From Tenacibaculum jejuense (lineage in GTDB: Bacteria > Bacteroidota > Bacteroidia > Flavobacteriales > Flavobacteriaceae): a stretch of DNA of 64,000 nt. The translations under genes and the position numbers were made by a program. Position 1 is the first letter of the stretch; the number at the start of each line of letters is the position of its first letter. Where the stretch lies: positions 496,001 to 560,000 of the forward strand of contig NZ_LT899436.1 in NCBI RefSeq assembly GCF_900198195.1, in the 5' to 3' direction. Of the stretch, positions 43,744 to 52,772 are shown in pieces. Under the pieces are notes generated by a model, which saw nothing but the letters and a program-made list of their open reading frames with translations, ran no database searches and had not been told where the DNA came from.

Positions 43744-44082
43744 ATGTATTTTTCAAGGCTATTTTTTGTGTTGTTAACACTATTATTTTTTGTGTTTTTA
43801 ACCAGTTTTAGACTTAGAAAGAAAGACAAGACAAAGGCTACAATTTTATTCTTTTTAGGAGTGTACGGATTTATCTTTCTGTTCTTTTATTTTAGATTCG
43901 TGCGAATTGGATATTTAGGCTTTCTATTTTCTATGGTTATTATTCCTGTAATGGTAATTTTAACTGGTGTTTATTACAAAGAAAAAGACAAAAAAGTATC
44001 GAGATTTCTTTATAGATTAGCTACTTTCATTATAGTAGCCTATATCGTAGGATTAGGCCTTTGTTTAAGTTTATTAATATAA
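43744..44082 (+). CDS. Four-helix membrane protein related to the small paralogues
   Basis: This 112-aa protein looks like two copies of the short unit joined. It has the basic loop RLRKKDKTKAT after helix 1 and a second, KEKDKKVSRF, before the last helix, which ends GLGLCLSL. It lies 29 bases after the previous small gene and is probably cotranscribed with it. Confidence 0.65.
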   Translation: MYFSRLFFVLLTLLFFVFLTSFRLRKKDKTKATILFFLGVYGFIFLFFYFRFVRIGYLGFLFSMVIIPVMVILTGVYYKEKDKKVSRFLYRLATFIIVAYIVGLGLCLSLLI

Positions 44083-44086
44083 ATTC

Positions 44087-44413
44087 ATGTTTTTTTTAGG
44101 TGTACATAGTACCTTAATTTTGTTGGTTGCATTTATATTGTTAGCTGTAAGTTTTAAGTTAAAAGAAAAACATAAATCAAGAGCTAAAATTGTATTCATT
44201 TTTGCTATCAGTACATTAATTATAGTACCACTAAACTTAATTAACGAGTCTTATATTTTTATTGCCATATTTTTAGGTTTACCATTGTTGGGGATTTTAA
44301 CAGGCTATTATTAAAGAAAAAAGGATATAATAGTTTCTAAATTTTTTTACCGATTTGCACTATTCATTATTGTTATTTATGTAATAGGATTCGGAATATG
44401 TTTAGGAGCATAA
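44087..44413 (+). pseudogene. Four-helix paralogue broken by an in-frame stop
   Basis: ATG 44087 opens a frame matching the 112-aa upstream paralogue. TAA at 44312-44314 ends it after 75 residues (GILTGYY). The same frame then continues for 32 more codons (VSKFFYRFALFIIVIYVIGF through ICLGA, stop 44411-44413), aligning with KVSRFLYRLATFIIVAYIVG and GLCL of the neighbour. The TAA falls where the neighbour has AAA (Lys), so a single base change is the simplest explanation. A 75-aa truncated product could still be made. Confidence 0.75.
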
Positions 44414-44435
44414 GAATAAGATTATTACCAACATT

Positions 44436-45431
44436 ATGAAAAAATACAATTGGGCAATTTTAGGTTGTGGATGGATTGCTGAAATATTTGCTGGAGATTT
44501 AAAAATGCTAGATAATGCAGTGTTATATGCTACAGCTTCTCGAAATATAGAAAAAGCAGAAAAGTTTGCGAGTCAGTTTGGTTTTCAAAAAGCATATGGA
44601 AGTTATAAGGAAATGCTCGAAGACGAAAACGTAGATATCGTTTACATTGCTACACCGCATACATTTCATTGTGAACATACCTTACTTTCATTACAACATA
44701 AAAAAGCGGTTTTATGTGAAAAAGCTTTTGCAATTAACGAAACAGAAGTACAAGCTATGATTAGTGCTTCTAAAAAACAAAATACATTTTTAATGGAAGC
44801 TTTTTGGACACGTTTGGTTCCTACTTTCCAAAAAGTTTTATCAATTATAAAATCAAAAGAATTAGGAGAGTTAAAAGTTGTTCAGTCAGATTTTATGTTT
44901 CATGGAGCATATAATCCAAATAGTAGGTTGTATAATTTAGATTTAGGAGGCGGAGCTTTATTAGATATTGGAATTTATCCTGTTTTTACGGCGCTTCAAA
45001 CTTTAGGTGTTCCAGACAATATTATAGCGAATGCAATTAAAAGTCCGACAGGATCTGATGAACATATAGATGTTGTTTTTGAATACGAGAATCAAAAAAG
45101 AGCATATTTAAGAGCAGGATTTACTTGTGACGCGCCAAACTATTCTATTTTTCATTTTGAAAAAGGAACCGTTCAAATTTCTAGAGAAATGAATTGTCCT
45201 ATTCTTATAAAAACTGAAGATGGAATTCAAGAATTAAAAGAAGATGACGGAAAAGGTTTTGGATATTATTTTGAAGCTGCACACGTTATGGAATGTTTAG
45301 ATAAAGGTTTAATTGAAAGTCCAATTTTATCAAATGATTTTAGTTTAGAACTTATTCAAACTTTAGATAAAATTAGAAAAACAATAGACCTAATTTATCC
45401 CAATCACGATGGAATAAATAGGTCTATCTAG
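44436..45431 (+). CDS. Gfo/Idh/MocA-family oxidoreductase
   Basis: This 331-aa protein has an N-terminal Rossmann fold (AILGCGWIAEIFAGDL, residues 7-22), the conserved ATPHTFHCEH and CEKAFAINETE (in place of the EKP motif, with Ala at the Pro position), and a C-terminal alpha/beta substrate domain with LGGGALLDIGIYP. Members oxidise or reduce sugars, inositols or dihydrodiols with NAD(P). The substrate cannot be read here. It probably stands alone, with the start 22 bases after the interrupted membrane protein frame. Confidence 0.87.
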   Translation: MKKYNWAILGCGWIAEIFAGDLKMLDNAVLYATASRNIEKAEKFASQFGFQKAYGSYKEMLEDENVDIVYIATPHTFHCEHTLLSLQHKKAVLCEKAFAINETEVQAMISASKKQNTFLMEAFWTRLVPTFQKVLSIIKSKELGELKVVQSDFMFHGAYNPNSRLYNLDLGGGALLDIGIYPVFTALQTLGVPDNIIANAIKSPTGSDEHIDVVFEYENQKRAYLRAGFTCDAPNYSIFHFEKGTVQISREMNCPILIKTEDGIQELKEDDGKGFGYYFEAAHVMECLDKGLIESPILSNDFSLELIQTLDKIRKTIDLIYPNHDGINRSI

Positions 45432-45451
45432 AAAAGGACCGAATCAACTTA

Positions 45452-46354
45452 CTAAAAAACTCTCACAATATTAAAACCGAACGCAATATCCCCCCCGGCA
45501 TTGCTAATGTATCCTGGTTCATTTGAAGATTGTGCATTCGTAAATAGTAATTGAAAAACATGACCTCCCGTTTCAATATCTACACCGAACGTATAGGGAT
45601 TGTAAAAAATTGAATTTTCATCTCTGTTAAAATTATGAACGTACTCAGCATTTAAGCTAACACGTTTGCTTAGTTTTAAACGTCCACCAAATCCCATTGC
45701 AAACTGATTGTGATTGGCAGCTCCTGTTTCTTCTAAAATTTGTAAATTTTCTCTTACATAAGTTGGAGCAAATTGGAATGAAAAACGCTTAGAAAATCGA
45801 TGCGATGCTAAAAGTTGAACCGCATAACTCATTCTATCTCCATCTTGTAATGTGTAATTTGTAAATCGGCTATTACTCAACTCGGTATTAATGTTGGCTG
45901 TGGCATAACCTACTAAATTGAAAGGAAATGAATCTGATTGCTTAGTGAATCTACTTTTTACAGCTAAAGCAACTGTTTTTTCAAAAGATTCTCTACTCAA
46001 ACTAAATTGTGTGCCTTCCCAAAAACTATATAATAATTCAATTTTGGTATTCGCTTGATCTAAACCTAAAAATGTATCAAATCCATCTTTTAAAGGTCCG
46101 AATCTATGGGAAACAATTAAATACAGTTCTCCTTTGTCACCTATTTTTGTTGATTGAAGATTTCCAATCTTTAAAGTTTTAAAAGCAGGCAATTCAAATT
46201 TATTTTGTGCTTTTTTATCGTTTTTAGACTTTCCTGTTGTTTCTTCATTACTATAATCGTCTAGTTCATCAAGTAAGTCATCTTGAGCAAAAAGAGAACT
46301 TGTTTGTATAGTTAGTAAAAAGAAGAAAAGTAAAGTTATTTTTTTAATGTGCAT
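45452..46354 (-). CDS. DUF5777 family outer-membrane beta-barrel protein
   Basis: This 300-aa precursor has a signal peptide (cleavage near SLFAQ), a short acidic/basic linker, then strands typical of a barrel (LYLIVSHRFGPLKDGFDTFL is the family landmark) and a C-terminal aromatic end (IVRVF). DUF5777 proteins sit beside c-type cytochrome and YceI genes in flavobacteria, suggesting they act in the same envelope process. Its 5' end overlaps the OB-fold gene by 19 bases. It is the last gene of the operon. Confidence 0.75.
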   Translation of the reverse strand: MHIKKITLLFFFLLTIQTSSLFAQDDLLDELDDYSNEETTGKSKNDKKAQNKFELPAFKTLKIGNLQSTKIGDKGELYLIVSHRFGPLKDGFDTFLGLDQANTKIELLYSFWEGTQFSLSRESFEKTVALAVKSRFTKQSDSFPFNLVGYATANINTELSNSRFTNYTLQDGDRMSYAVQLLASHRFSKRFSFQFAPTYVRENLQILEETGAANHNQFAMGFGGRLKLSKRVSLNAEYVHNFNRDENSIFYNPYTFGVDIETGGHVFQLLFTNAQSSNEPGYISNAGGDIAFGFNIVRVF

Positions 46355-46725
46355 TGGTTCAGTTTTAATTCATCTAACAAATCATCATATCCTATGACCA
46401 TACCTTTTACAGTGATAGTTTGATTTTCGTTTAATGTATTTAATTTTTGGTCTTCTAGAAATTGACAGAAAACATTGTGATCTAAAATCACACCTTCATT
46501 ACTAACAGATGAAATAGTACCTGTAATTTCAATAATTTTAGTATTCCATTCTGTAATTTTCGCGCTGTTCTTAGAAATAAAATCTTTTGAAGTTCCTATA
46601 AAAGAAGGCTTAATTTCAGATACTTCTTCAGGTTTTTGAAAAATATATAAATAACCTCCAAATCCTACTAGAGCGATTAAAAAAAGTGCAATTAAAAGTT
46701 TTTTATTTTTTTTCAGAAAAGTCAT
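46336..46725 (-). CDS. Membrane-anchored OB-fold (tRNA_anti-like) protein
   Basis: This 129-aa protein has an N-terminal membrane helix (about 9-28) and a C-terminal OB-fold barrel (about 60-127; KIIEITGTISSV, FCQFLED, NQTITVKGMVIGYD). The fold is of the tRNA_anti-like type, but in the periplasm it is unlikely to bind nucleic acid. It overlaps YceI upstream by 23 bases and DUF5777 downstream by 19, so it is tightly coupled to both. Confidence 0.7.
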   Translation of the reverse strand: MTFLKKNKKLLIALFLIALVGFGGYLYIFQKPEEVSEIKPSFIGTSKDFISKNSAKITEWNTKIIEITGTISSVSNEGVILDHNVFCQFLEDQKLNTLNENQTITVKGMVIGYDDLLDELKLNQCTLKK

Positions 46726-47236
46726 AATTCAAATCAATAGTAACTATTCTTGCTATTTTACGTCTTACTACACTCGGAATTTTAATATTAAAATCTCCAG
46801 GTAAAAGTTCAAATTTTGTTACTAAATTAATTTTGTCATTTACTTTAGTAACAGTTCCTTTAGTTTCAATTTCTTTACTAATGCCTTTAATAGTAATATT
46901 TCCTTTTATGTTTACCTCCTTACTACCTTGTAAAGAATTGGTGTCAAAATCTTCAATTTTACCTCTAAAGATAGCTTTCGGAAATTCGTTAGATTCCATA
47001 AAACTTTCATTAAAATGTTCTTGCATTAATGCTAATCTAAATTTAAAAGCACTAATAAATAATTGAGAAGCAATTTCACCATCATTAGTTAAAATTGCTG
47101 TGGTACTTTTGTTTAATGCTTGTACGGGTTCAAATGCATCAACAGAAGCTTTAAAACCTGTAGATCCAGTTCTTGTGTAAAATTTCTGGCTAAATATCGA
47201 TTGTGAAATCAATAAAAAAATTACGATAAGTCTCAT
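46703..47236 (-). CDS. YceI-family periplasmic protein
   Basis: This 177-aa precursor has a short signal peptide (ending SIFSQ) and the YceI lipocalin-like barrel. FPKAIFRGKIEDFDTNSLQG and NIKGNITIKGISKEIETKG are the recurring strands. YceI proteins bind long polyisoprenoids. The context with a c-type cytochrome suggests carriage of a quinone-like or isoprenoid ligand in an electron-transfer setting. Second gene of the operon. Confidence 0.85.
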   Translation of the reverse strand: MRLIVIFLLISQSIFSQKFYTRTGSTGFKASVDAFEPVQALNKSTTAILTNDGEIASQLFISAFKFRLALMQEHFNESFMESNEFPKAIFRGKIEDFDTNSLQGSKEVNIKGNITIKGISKEIETKGTVTKVNDKINLVTKFELLPGDFNIKIPSVVRRKIARIVTIDLNYDFSEKK

Positions 47237-47275
47237 GTTATGTGTTTTTATTTTGGGTTATTTTTTTCTATTTGA

Positions 47276-47638
47276 TTATTCTTCTAAATATCCATCAGCT
47301 CTCCATTGGCTAATAATATTTCTAGTAGATGTTGGAAGTAATCCCGATGGAGGCATAGGATTAGCCGAATTATTAATACGACCGAATAAATTTCCATTTT
47401 CAGCTGCGTTTCTAACTCGATCAAAATTTGTTAAAGCAAGACCAGCAGCAGGAGAAACATCGTCGTGACAATTTGTTGTTGCACAACTATTACTTATAAT
47501 ATTTTTCACATCTTTTTCATAAGTGATTTGTTCCGTAGGTTGAACAATTGGAAGTTGCTCAATTGGTACTTCAGATGTTGAGCAGCTGCTCAACACTAAA
47601 AGACTAAATAAAATAATTGGGTAAATGCGTGATTTCAT
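47276..47638 (-). CDS. Small c-type cytochrome lipoprotein with CX4CH motif
   Basis: This 120-aa precursor has a lipobox VLSSC (Cys19) and one haem-binding motif SCATTNCHDD (about residues 51-60), a CX4CH rather than the usual CX2CH. The axial Met is probably in NSANPMPPSG (about 93-102). The spacing of EKDVKNIISNSCATTNC resembles the cytochrome domains of the PSD1/cytochrome C group. It is exported, presumably anchored in the outer or inner membrane facing the periplasm. First gene of the YceI/OB-fold/DUF5777 operon. Confidence 0.75.
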   Translation of the reverse strand: MKSRIYPIILFSLLVLSSCSTSEVPIEQLPIVQPTEQITYEKDVKNIISNSCATTNCHDDVSPAAGLALTNFDRVRNAAENGNLFGRINNSANPMPPSGLLPTSTRNIISQWRADGYLEE

Positions 47639-47680
47639 TTTTGAAAATTGTTAGTTAAACTTGACTTTAATTAAGTCGTG

Positions 47681-47717
47681 TTATTTCGAAAATCTTAACA
47701 TTTCATCTTCGAAATAA
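47681..47717. promoter_or_regulatory. Inverted repeat upstream of the cytochrome operon
   Basis: TTATTTCGAA (47681-47690) and TTCGAAATAA (47708-47717) are perfect inverted arms with a 17-base spacer. A possible -7 box on the minus strand (CAAATGTA on plus, 47727-47734) lies just upstream. It could be an operator or a leader hairpin of the operon starting at 47638. Confidence 0.5.
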
Positions 47718-47976
47718 ATTCTTGGACAAATGTAGTTGAGAGGCCTTGTTTTAAACTAATTAAATATAGTCAAAAGGAAATAATTAAGGTTAAAAGGGAA
47801 AAAAAACGTTTGGAAAAACGTGCTTTTTTTAAACTAATATCGAATCTAGTTAAAATTATAGATATAAATTTTATCAAATTCAAAAAACTGAAGAAATTAA
47901 TTTTATAATCATAATTGAAATTATGAATCCAATATAAAAGTGATGTGTTTCTTTCTAATTAAGCCTGTAATTTTTA

Positions 47977-48007
47977 TTTGAAGTAGCTTTCAAATACCGT
48001 ATCTTTG
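47977..48007 (+). promoter_or_regulatory. Promoter of lepA
   Basis: TTTG at 47977-47980, 19 bases, then TATCTTTG at 48000-48007 exactly match the Bacteroidota promoter. Transcription should start near 48014, about 20 bases before the ATG at 48034. The rest of the 395-bp gap back to 47639 has no gene. Confidence 0.8.
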
Positions 48008-48033
48008 TCGGCCATAAGAAGTTATTAGAACGA

Positions 48034-49830
48034 ATGAAGAACATTAGAAACTTTTGTATTATTGCCCACATTGATCATGGTAAAAGTACGCTTGCAGATC
48101 GACTTTTAGATTTTACTCAAACTGTAACTGAACGCGAAAAGCAAGATCAATTATTAGATAATATGGATTTAGAGCGTGAACGTGGAATTACCATTAAATC
48201 TCACGCAATACAAATGGATTATGTTCATGAAGGAGAACAATATATTTTTAACTTAATTGATACTCCTGGTCACGTAGATTTCTCTTACGAAGTTTCTCGT
48301 TCAATTGCTGCTTGCGAAGGTGCATTATTAATAGTAGATGCGGCTCAAAGTATACAAGCACAAACCATTTCTAACTTATACTTGGCATTAGAGAATGATT
48401 TAGAAATTATTCCAGTATTAAATAAAGTAGACTTACCTTCTGCAAACCCAGAAGAAGTAACAGATGATATTGTTGATTTGTTAGGTTGTGATCCTGAAGA
48501 TGTAATTCCTGCAAGTGGAAAAACAGGTTTTGGAGTGGATAAGATTTTAGAAGCAATTATAGATAGAATTCCTGCACCTAAAGGAAATCCCGAAGCACCA
48601 TTAAAAGCCTTGATTTTTGATAGTGTTTATAATTCTTACCGTGGAATTGAAACGTATTTTAGAATTATTGATGGTTCTATAAAAAAGAATCAGAAGATTA
48701 AATTCATGGCTACAGGAAATGATTATTTTGCTGATGAAGTTGGTACGTTAAAATTAAATCAAGAGCCTAAAAAAGAAATAAAAACAGGAGATGTTGGATA
48801 TTTAATTACAGGTATTAAAACAGCTAAAGAAGTAAAAGTAGGAGATACTATTACAGATTTTGCTAATCCAACTACAGATACTATTGAAGGTTTTGAAGAT
48901 GTAAAGCCAATGGTATTTGCAGGAATTTATCCTGTAGATACTGAAGATTATGAAGAATTAAGAGCTTCTATGGAGAAGTTACAATTAAATGATGCTTCTT
49001 TAGTATTTCAGCCAGAAAGTTCAGCCGCTTTAGGTTTTGGTTTCCGATGTGGATTCTTAGGGATGTTACACATGGAAATTATTCAAGAACGTTTGGAACG
49101 TGAGTTCAATATGACAGTAATTACTACGGTTCCTAACGTATCTTATCATGCATATACAAAGAAAGAACCAGATGAGATTATTATTGTAAATAATCCTTCT
49201 GATTTACCAGATCCATCAAAATTAGATAGAGTAGAAGAACCTTTTATCAAAGCTTCGATTATAACAAAATCTGATTTCGTTGGTCAGGTAATGAGTTTAT
49301 GTATTGAAAAACGTGGGCAAATTATTAATCAAACCTATTTAACTCCAGAGCGTGTTGAGTTGATTTTTGAAATGCCATTAGCAGAAATTGTATTCGATTT
49401 TTATGATCGTTTAAAAACAGTTTCAAAAGGTTATGCGTCTTTTGATTATCATCCTATAGGAATGAAAAAATCAAAGTTAGTACGTGTAGATATGTTATTA
49501 AACGGACAATCTGTTGATGCACTTTCTTCTTTATTACATGATAGTAATGCTTATTCTATTGGAAAGAGAATTTGTGAGAAATTAAAAGAATTAATTCCGC
49601 GTCAGCAATTCGATATTCCAATTCAGGCTGCAATCGGAGCTAAAATTATTGCTCGTGAAACGGTAAAAGCGTTACGTAAAGATGTAACAGCAAAATGTTA
49701 TGGAGGTGATATTTCTCGTAAACGTAAACTTTTAGAAAAGCAAAAGAAAGGTAAGAAGCGTATGCGTCAGGTGGGAAATGTAGAAATTCCACAGCAAGCA
49801 TTTATGGCTGTCTTAAAACTAAATGATTAA
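48034..49830 (+). CDS. lepA: Elongation factor 4 (LepA)
   Basis: This 598-aa translational GTPase shows all GTP-binding motifs near the N-terminus: [14 protein letters not shown] (residues 8-21), [17 protein letters not shown] and NKVDLPSA. Domains II, III and V follow, then the LepA-specific C-terminal domain ([18 protein letters not shown] region replaced at the end by [14 protein letters not shown]). EF4 remodels or back-translocates stalled ribosomes. Full family length with a consensus promoter. Confidence 0.97.
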   Translation: MKNIRNFCIIAHIDHGKSTLADRLLDFTQTVTEREKQDQLLDNMDLERERGITIKSHAIQMDYVHEGEQYIFNLIDTPGHVDFSYEVSRSIAACEGALLIVDAAQSIQAQTISNLYLALENDLEIIPVLNKVDLPSANPEEVTDDIVDLLGCDPEDVIPASGKTGFGVDKILEAIIDRIPAPKGNPEAPLKALIFDSVYNSYRGIETYFRIIDGSIKKNQKIKFMATGNDYFADEVGTLKLNQEPKKEIKTGDVGYLITGIKTAKEVKVGDTITDFANPTTDTIEGFEDVKPMVFAGIYPVDTEDYEELRASMEKLQLNDASLVFQPESSAALGFGFRCGFLGMLHMEIIQERLEREFNMTVITTVPNVSYHAYTKKEPDEIIIVNNPSDLPDPSKLDRVEEPFIKASIITKSDFVGQVMSLCIEKRGQIINQTYLTPERVELIFEMPLAEIVFDFYDRLKTVSKGYASFDYHPIGMKKSKLVRVDMLLNGQSVDALSSLLHDSNAYSIGKRICEKLKELIPRQQFDIPIQAAIGAKIIARETVKALRKDVTAKCYGGDISRKRKLLEKQKKGKKRMRQVGNVEIPQQAFMAVLKLND

Positions 49831-49869
49831 GAAATTAATCAACTTTTAAAATAAAAATTGTTAAATAAA

Positions 49870-52749
49870 ATGAAAAGAAAATTACTTATGTTTTCGCTGT
49901 TATTGGTGTGCCTATCAATGACAGCTCAAAATGCTGTACTAAAAAAATCAAATGAACCTGATTGGAATACCATTTTAGCTTTTGGTGGAAATGCATCAGA
50001 AACTGTAGTTGAATTACAAAAAGACAACTTAGGAAATCTGTATGTTTTAGGAAGATTTTACGGTGAAACAACCATTGGAGATAAAGTGCTAAAAAGTGAA
50101 GGTGTAAACGAAAATTTTTTTCTTGCACAATATAAAACCAATGGAGATTTAGGTTGGGTAGTTCAAAGTGATAGCCAGTTAAATGGTAATGTAGAAGCTT
50201 TTCAGTTTAAAATTTATAATGATAAAATTTATGTTTTAGGAAGTTATAAAAGAGGAGATAAACTAGAAGGAACCGAATTACAAGATGTTGGGGAAAATAA
50301 TTATGTTCTAGCTTCTTACACTTTATCTGGAACGCTTGAAAATACGGTTTTTATTGGAAGTGACGCTTCCGCTAGAAGAAGACTTGTTAGTCACGATTAT
50401 ATTAAGCCAACATTTACAATAGATCCTGATAATAATAAATTTTATGTAGCCATTATTAATGAAATTTATTCTGTGGACATTGATCTTTCAAGAGTTAATT
50501 TCGAACAATTTTTAGATATAAATGTTTTAACGAGTGATATCACGTATTTAAATAATACGATTTTAATAACAGGAATTATAAACGGAACAGCTAATATTGG
50601 TGGTTTTGTTTTAGAAGATGATAATGCGATATCAACTATTTTTTATGCTGGATTTAATTCAAATTTTAATGCGCTGTATGCAAATTCAGTAACTTATCCT
50701 GATAATAATCAAGGAATATCAAGTGGAGCAAAATTTACCATTAAAAACGATCAATTATATTTATTCGGAATTGAATTTTTTACAGAAAGTAATTTAAATG
50801 GTTTAGCGTTGCCAAGACCAACTACAGGCGGGTACCCTTTTATTGTAAATATTGATGAAAATACAGCAGAAGTTTCATCGCTAAGAATATTTGAAGAATT
50901 AAGCTATTTAAATGCAGTACAGTTTTTTAATGCAAGTTTTATTTATGATGAAAATGATCGTTTGTCTGTATTAATAAACTCAAGGAATAGTGCAAGTATT
51001 GCACATTTAACCTTTAATGCTGATGGCTCAGAAACTATTACATCAGTTGCAGATTGGCCACGACTAAAGATACCTTGTTATGGAAATAATGATGTATTGT
51101 TTACTTCAGAAGTAAATACAGATAATTATAATCTTTATTTAAGTAAGACAGAGAATGGTTCCGAAGTATGGGAAAATGAAATTTCTGGAGAAAATGCCAC
51201 GAGTTCTTATGTTGTCGATGTAGATTCTGATAAGAATAATAATTACTATGCTTTATTAAGAGATGGAAGAAGATCTAATAATCTTTTTGGAACCTCTAAT
51301 TTTACACTAATTAAGTCTGATTTAAATAATAATATAAGTTGGTCATGTAGTTTAAACGGTAGTTTTACAACTGCAATTAAAGGAGGAGAACAAATTAATT
51401 ATCACGACGGTTTTGTGTATTTAGCTGGTTATATAACTCAAGAAATTGAAGTTAAAGGTCAAAAAATAACACCTATTACTAATGGGCAAAATAACTTAGT
51501 AATTCTTAAAATATCTGAAGATGGAGTGTTATCAGATTATGAAGTTACAGCTGTAGATGCTACGTATTATAACTACGAAGATATTACAGTTTTAGATGAT
51601 GAAAAGTTACTAATTATCATTAGAGGAAGTATAGAGCTTAAAGTAATGTTATTTAATCCTGATTTAACCCTAAGTACATCTTTAGATATAGAAACCAAAG
51701 GAAATAATTTAGCAATTTCAAATTTAAGTATTAACAAAGGAGTAAATGGAAAATCGTATTTAATTGGTGAATTTGAAGGAGATGAGCTTGTCTACAATGG
51801 AACTGTTTTTGAAAAGAAAGAAGCTGACACTACTTCGAATGGTAGACATGTAATATTTGAAATTGATGATAATTTAAATGTGCTTAACGTTTTTAATTAT
51901 GGGCATACTTCAAATTACAGGAATTATCCAGTTAATAGAGTAAAAATATTACCTCACAAAACAAACACTACTTATATAGTTGGTGATTTAAGTTTTGAAA
52001 ATCAACCTGATTTTTCATTCAATGCTATTGGAATTGCTGATTTTAATACCAGTTATTCTGATGTTTTATATGTAGCAAAAATTAATAACGATTCAGATTT
52101 TGTGTGGGTTAAAGGTATTTCAAGTACATCTAGAATTTCATCGTATTCTTCTGATACAGATGATGAAGGTAATGTGTATATATCGGGTACATTTAAAGAG
52201 GAATTATTCATTACCGATGATGTAATTTTATATGAGGAATTTGAAAATGGAAACGAATCTTTCATCATAAAGTACAACGAGCAAGGAGAGTTTCAATGGG
52301 TTAAAACTTTTTCTTCCACAGGATTTAGTGTTCCAACTAGTATAGTAACCACAGGTCATAAAGATCAATTAATCGTAGGAGCTTTTACTACAAATTATGG
52401 AGTTTTCAATTCTAGTGAAACATTTAGATCTGAAGGAACTACGACAGGAGTTTTAGCTGTATTTGGCGATAGTGAAGTTTTAAATTTAGAAGATTTCTCT
52501 AAAGAAGCGTTAAAAATTTACCCTAATCCATCAACTGGAATTTTTAATGTAAATTTGAAAGGAGACTTTACAAATGATAAAGTTGCAGTAAAAATTTATG
52601 ACTTAAACGGTAGGATAGTTTACAATAAGAAAACAACTAATTCTACAAATACAGTTCCTTTTAATTTAAGTTCAGTAACTAAAGGAGTTTATTTAGTTAA
52701 AATCACAGATGGAACTAACGAGTATCTAAGTAAAGTAGTATTAAAATAA
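49870..52749 (+). CDS. Large secreted repeat protein with T9SS sorting domain
   Basis: The 959-aa precursor starts at ATG 49870 (TTG 49858 rejected) with a signal peptide ending near MTAQ. The body (about 30-870) is built of propeller-like repeats of the SBBP kind: segments such as NFFLAQYKTNGDLGWVVQ and SFIIKYNEQGEFQWVKTF, with VYISGTF-type strands. The last 75 residues (IYPNPSTGIFNVNLKGDF to the C-terminal KVVLK) are a type A T9SS sorting domain. It is surface-exposed or released; ligand unknown. It follows lepA by 39 bases without a visible terminator. Confidence 0.82.
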   Translation: MKRKLLMFSLLLVCLSMTAQNAVLKKSNEPDWNTILAFGGNASETVVELQKDNLGNLYVLGRFYGETTIGDKVLKSEGVNENFFLAQYKTNGDLGWVVQSDSQLNGNVEAFQFKIYNDKIYVLGSYKRGDKLEGTELQDVGENNYVLASYTLSGTLENTVFIGSDASARRRLVSHDYIKPTFTIDPDNNKFYVAIINEIYSVDIDLSRVNFEQFLDINVLTSDITYLNNTILITGIINGTANIGGFVLEDDNAISTIFYAGFNSNFNALYANSVTYPDNNQGISSGAKFTIKNDQLYLFGIEFFTESNLNGLALPRPTTGGYPFIVNIDENTAEVSSLRIFEELSYLNAVQFFNASFIYDENDRLSVLINSRNSASIAHLTFNADGSETITSVADWPRLKIPCYGNNDVLFTSEVNTDNYNLYLSKTENGSEVWENEISGENATSSYVVDVDSDKNNNYYALLRDGRRSNNLFGTSNFTLIKSDLNNNISWSCSLNGSFTTAIKGGEQINYHDGFVYLAGYITQEIEVKGQKITPITNGQNNLVILKISEDGVLSDYEVTAVDATYYNYEDITVLDDEKLLIIIRGSIELKVMLFNPDLTLSTSLDIETKGNNLAISNLSINKGVNGKSYLIGEFEGDELVYNGTVFEKKEADTTSNGRHVIFEIDDNLNVLNVFNYGHTSNYRNYPVNRVKILPHKTNTTYIVGDLSFENQPDFSFNAIGIADFNTSYSDVLYVAKINNDSDFVWVKGISSTSRISSYSSDTDDEGNVYISGTFKEELFITDDVILYEEFENGNESFIIKYNEQGEFQWVKTFSSTGFSVPTSIVTTGHKDQLIVGAFTTNYGVFNSSETFRSEGTTTGVLAVFGDSEVLNLEDFSKEALKIYPNPSTGIFNVNLKGDFTNDKVAVKIYDLNGRIVYNKKTTNSTNTVPFNLSSVTKGVYLVKITDGTNEYLSKVVLK

Positions 52750-52772
52750 ATTAAAAAATAAATAAAGTTATT

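Noticed and set aside
48034..49830. Ribosomal protection tetracycline resistance protein
   Set aside because: The length of 598 aa, domain order and C-terminal domain are those of LepA/EF4.
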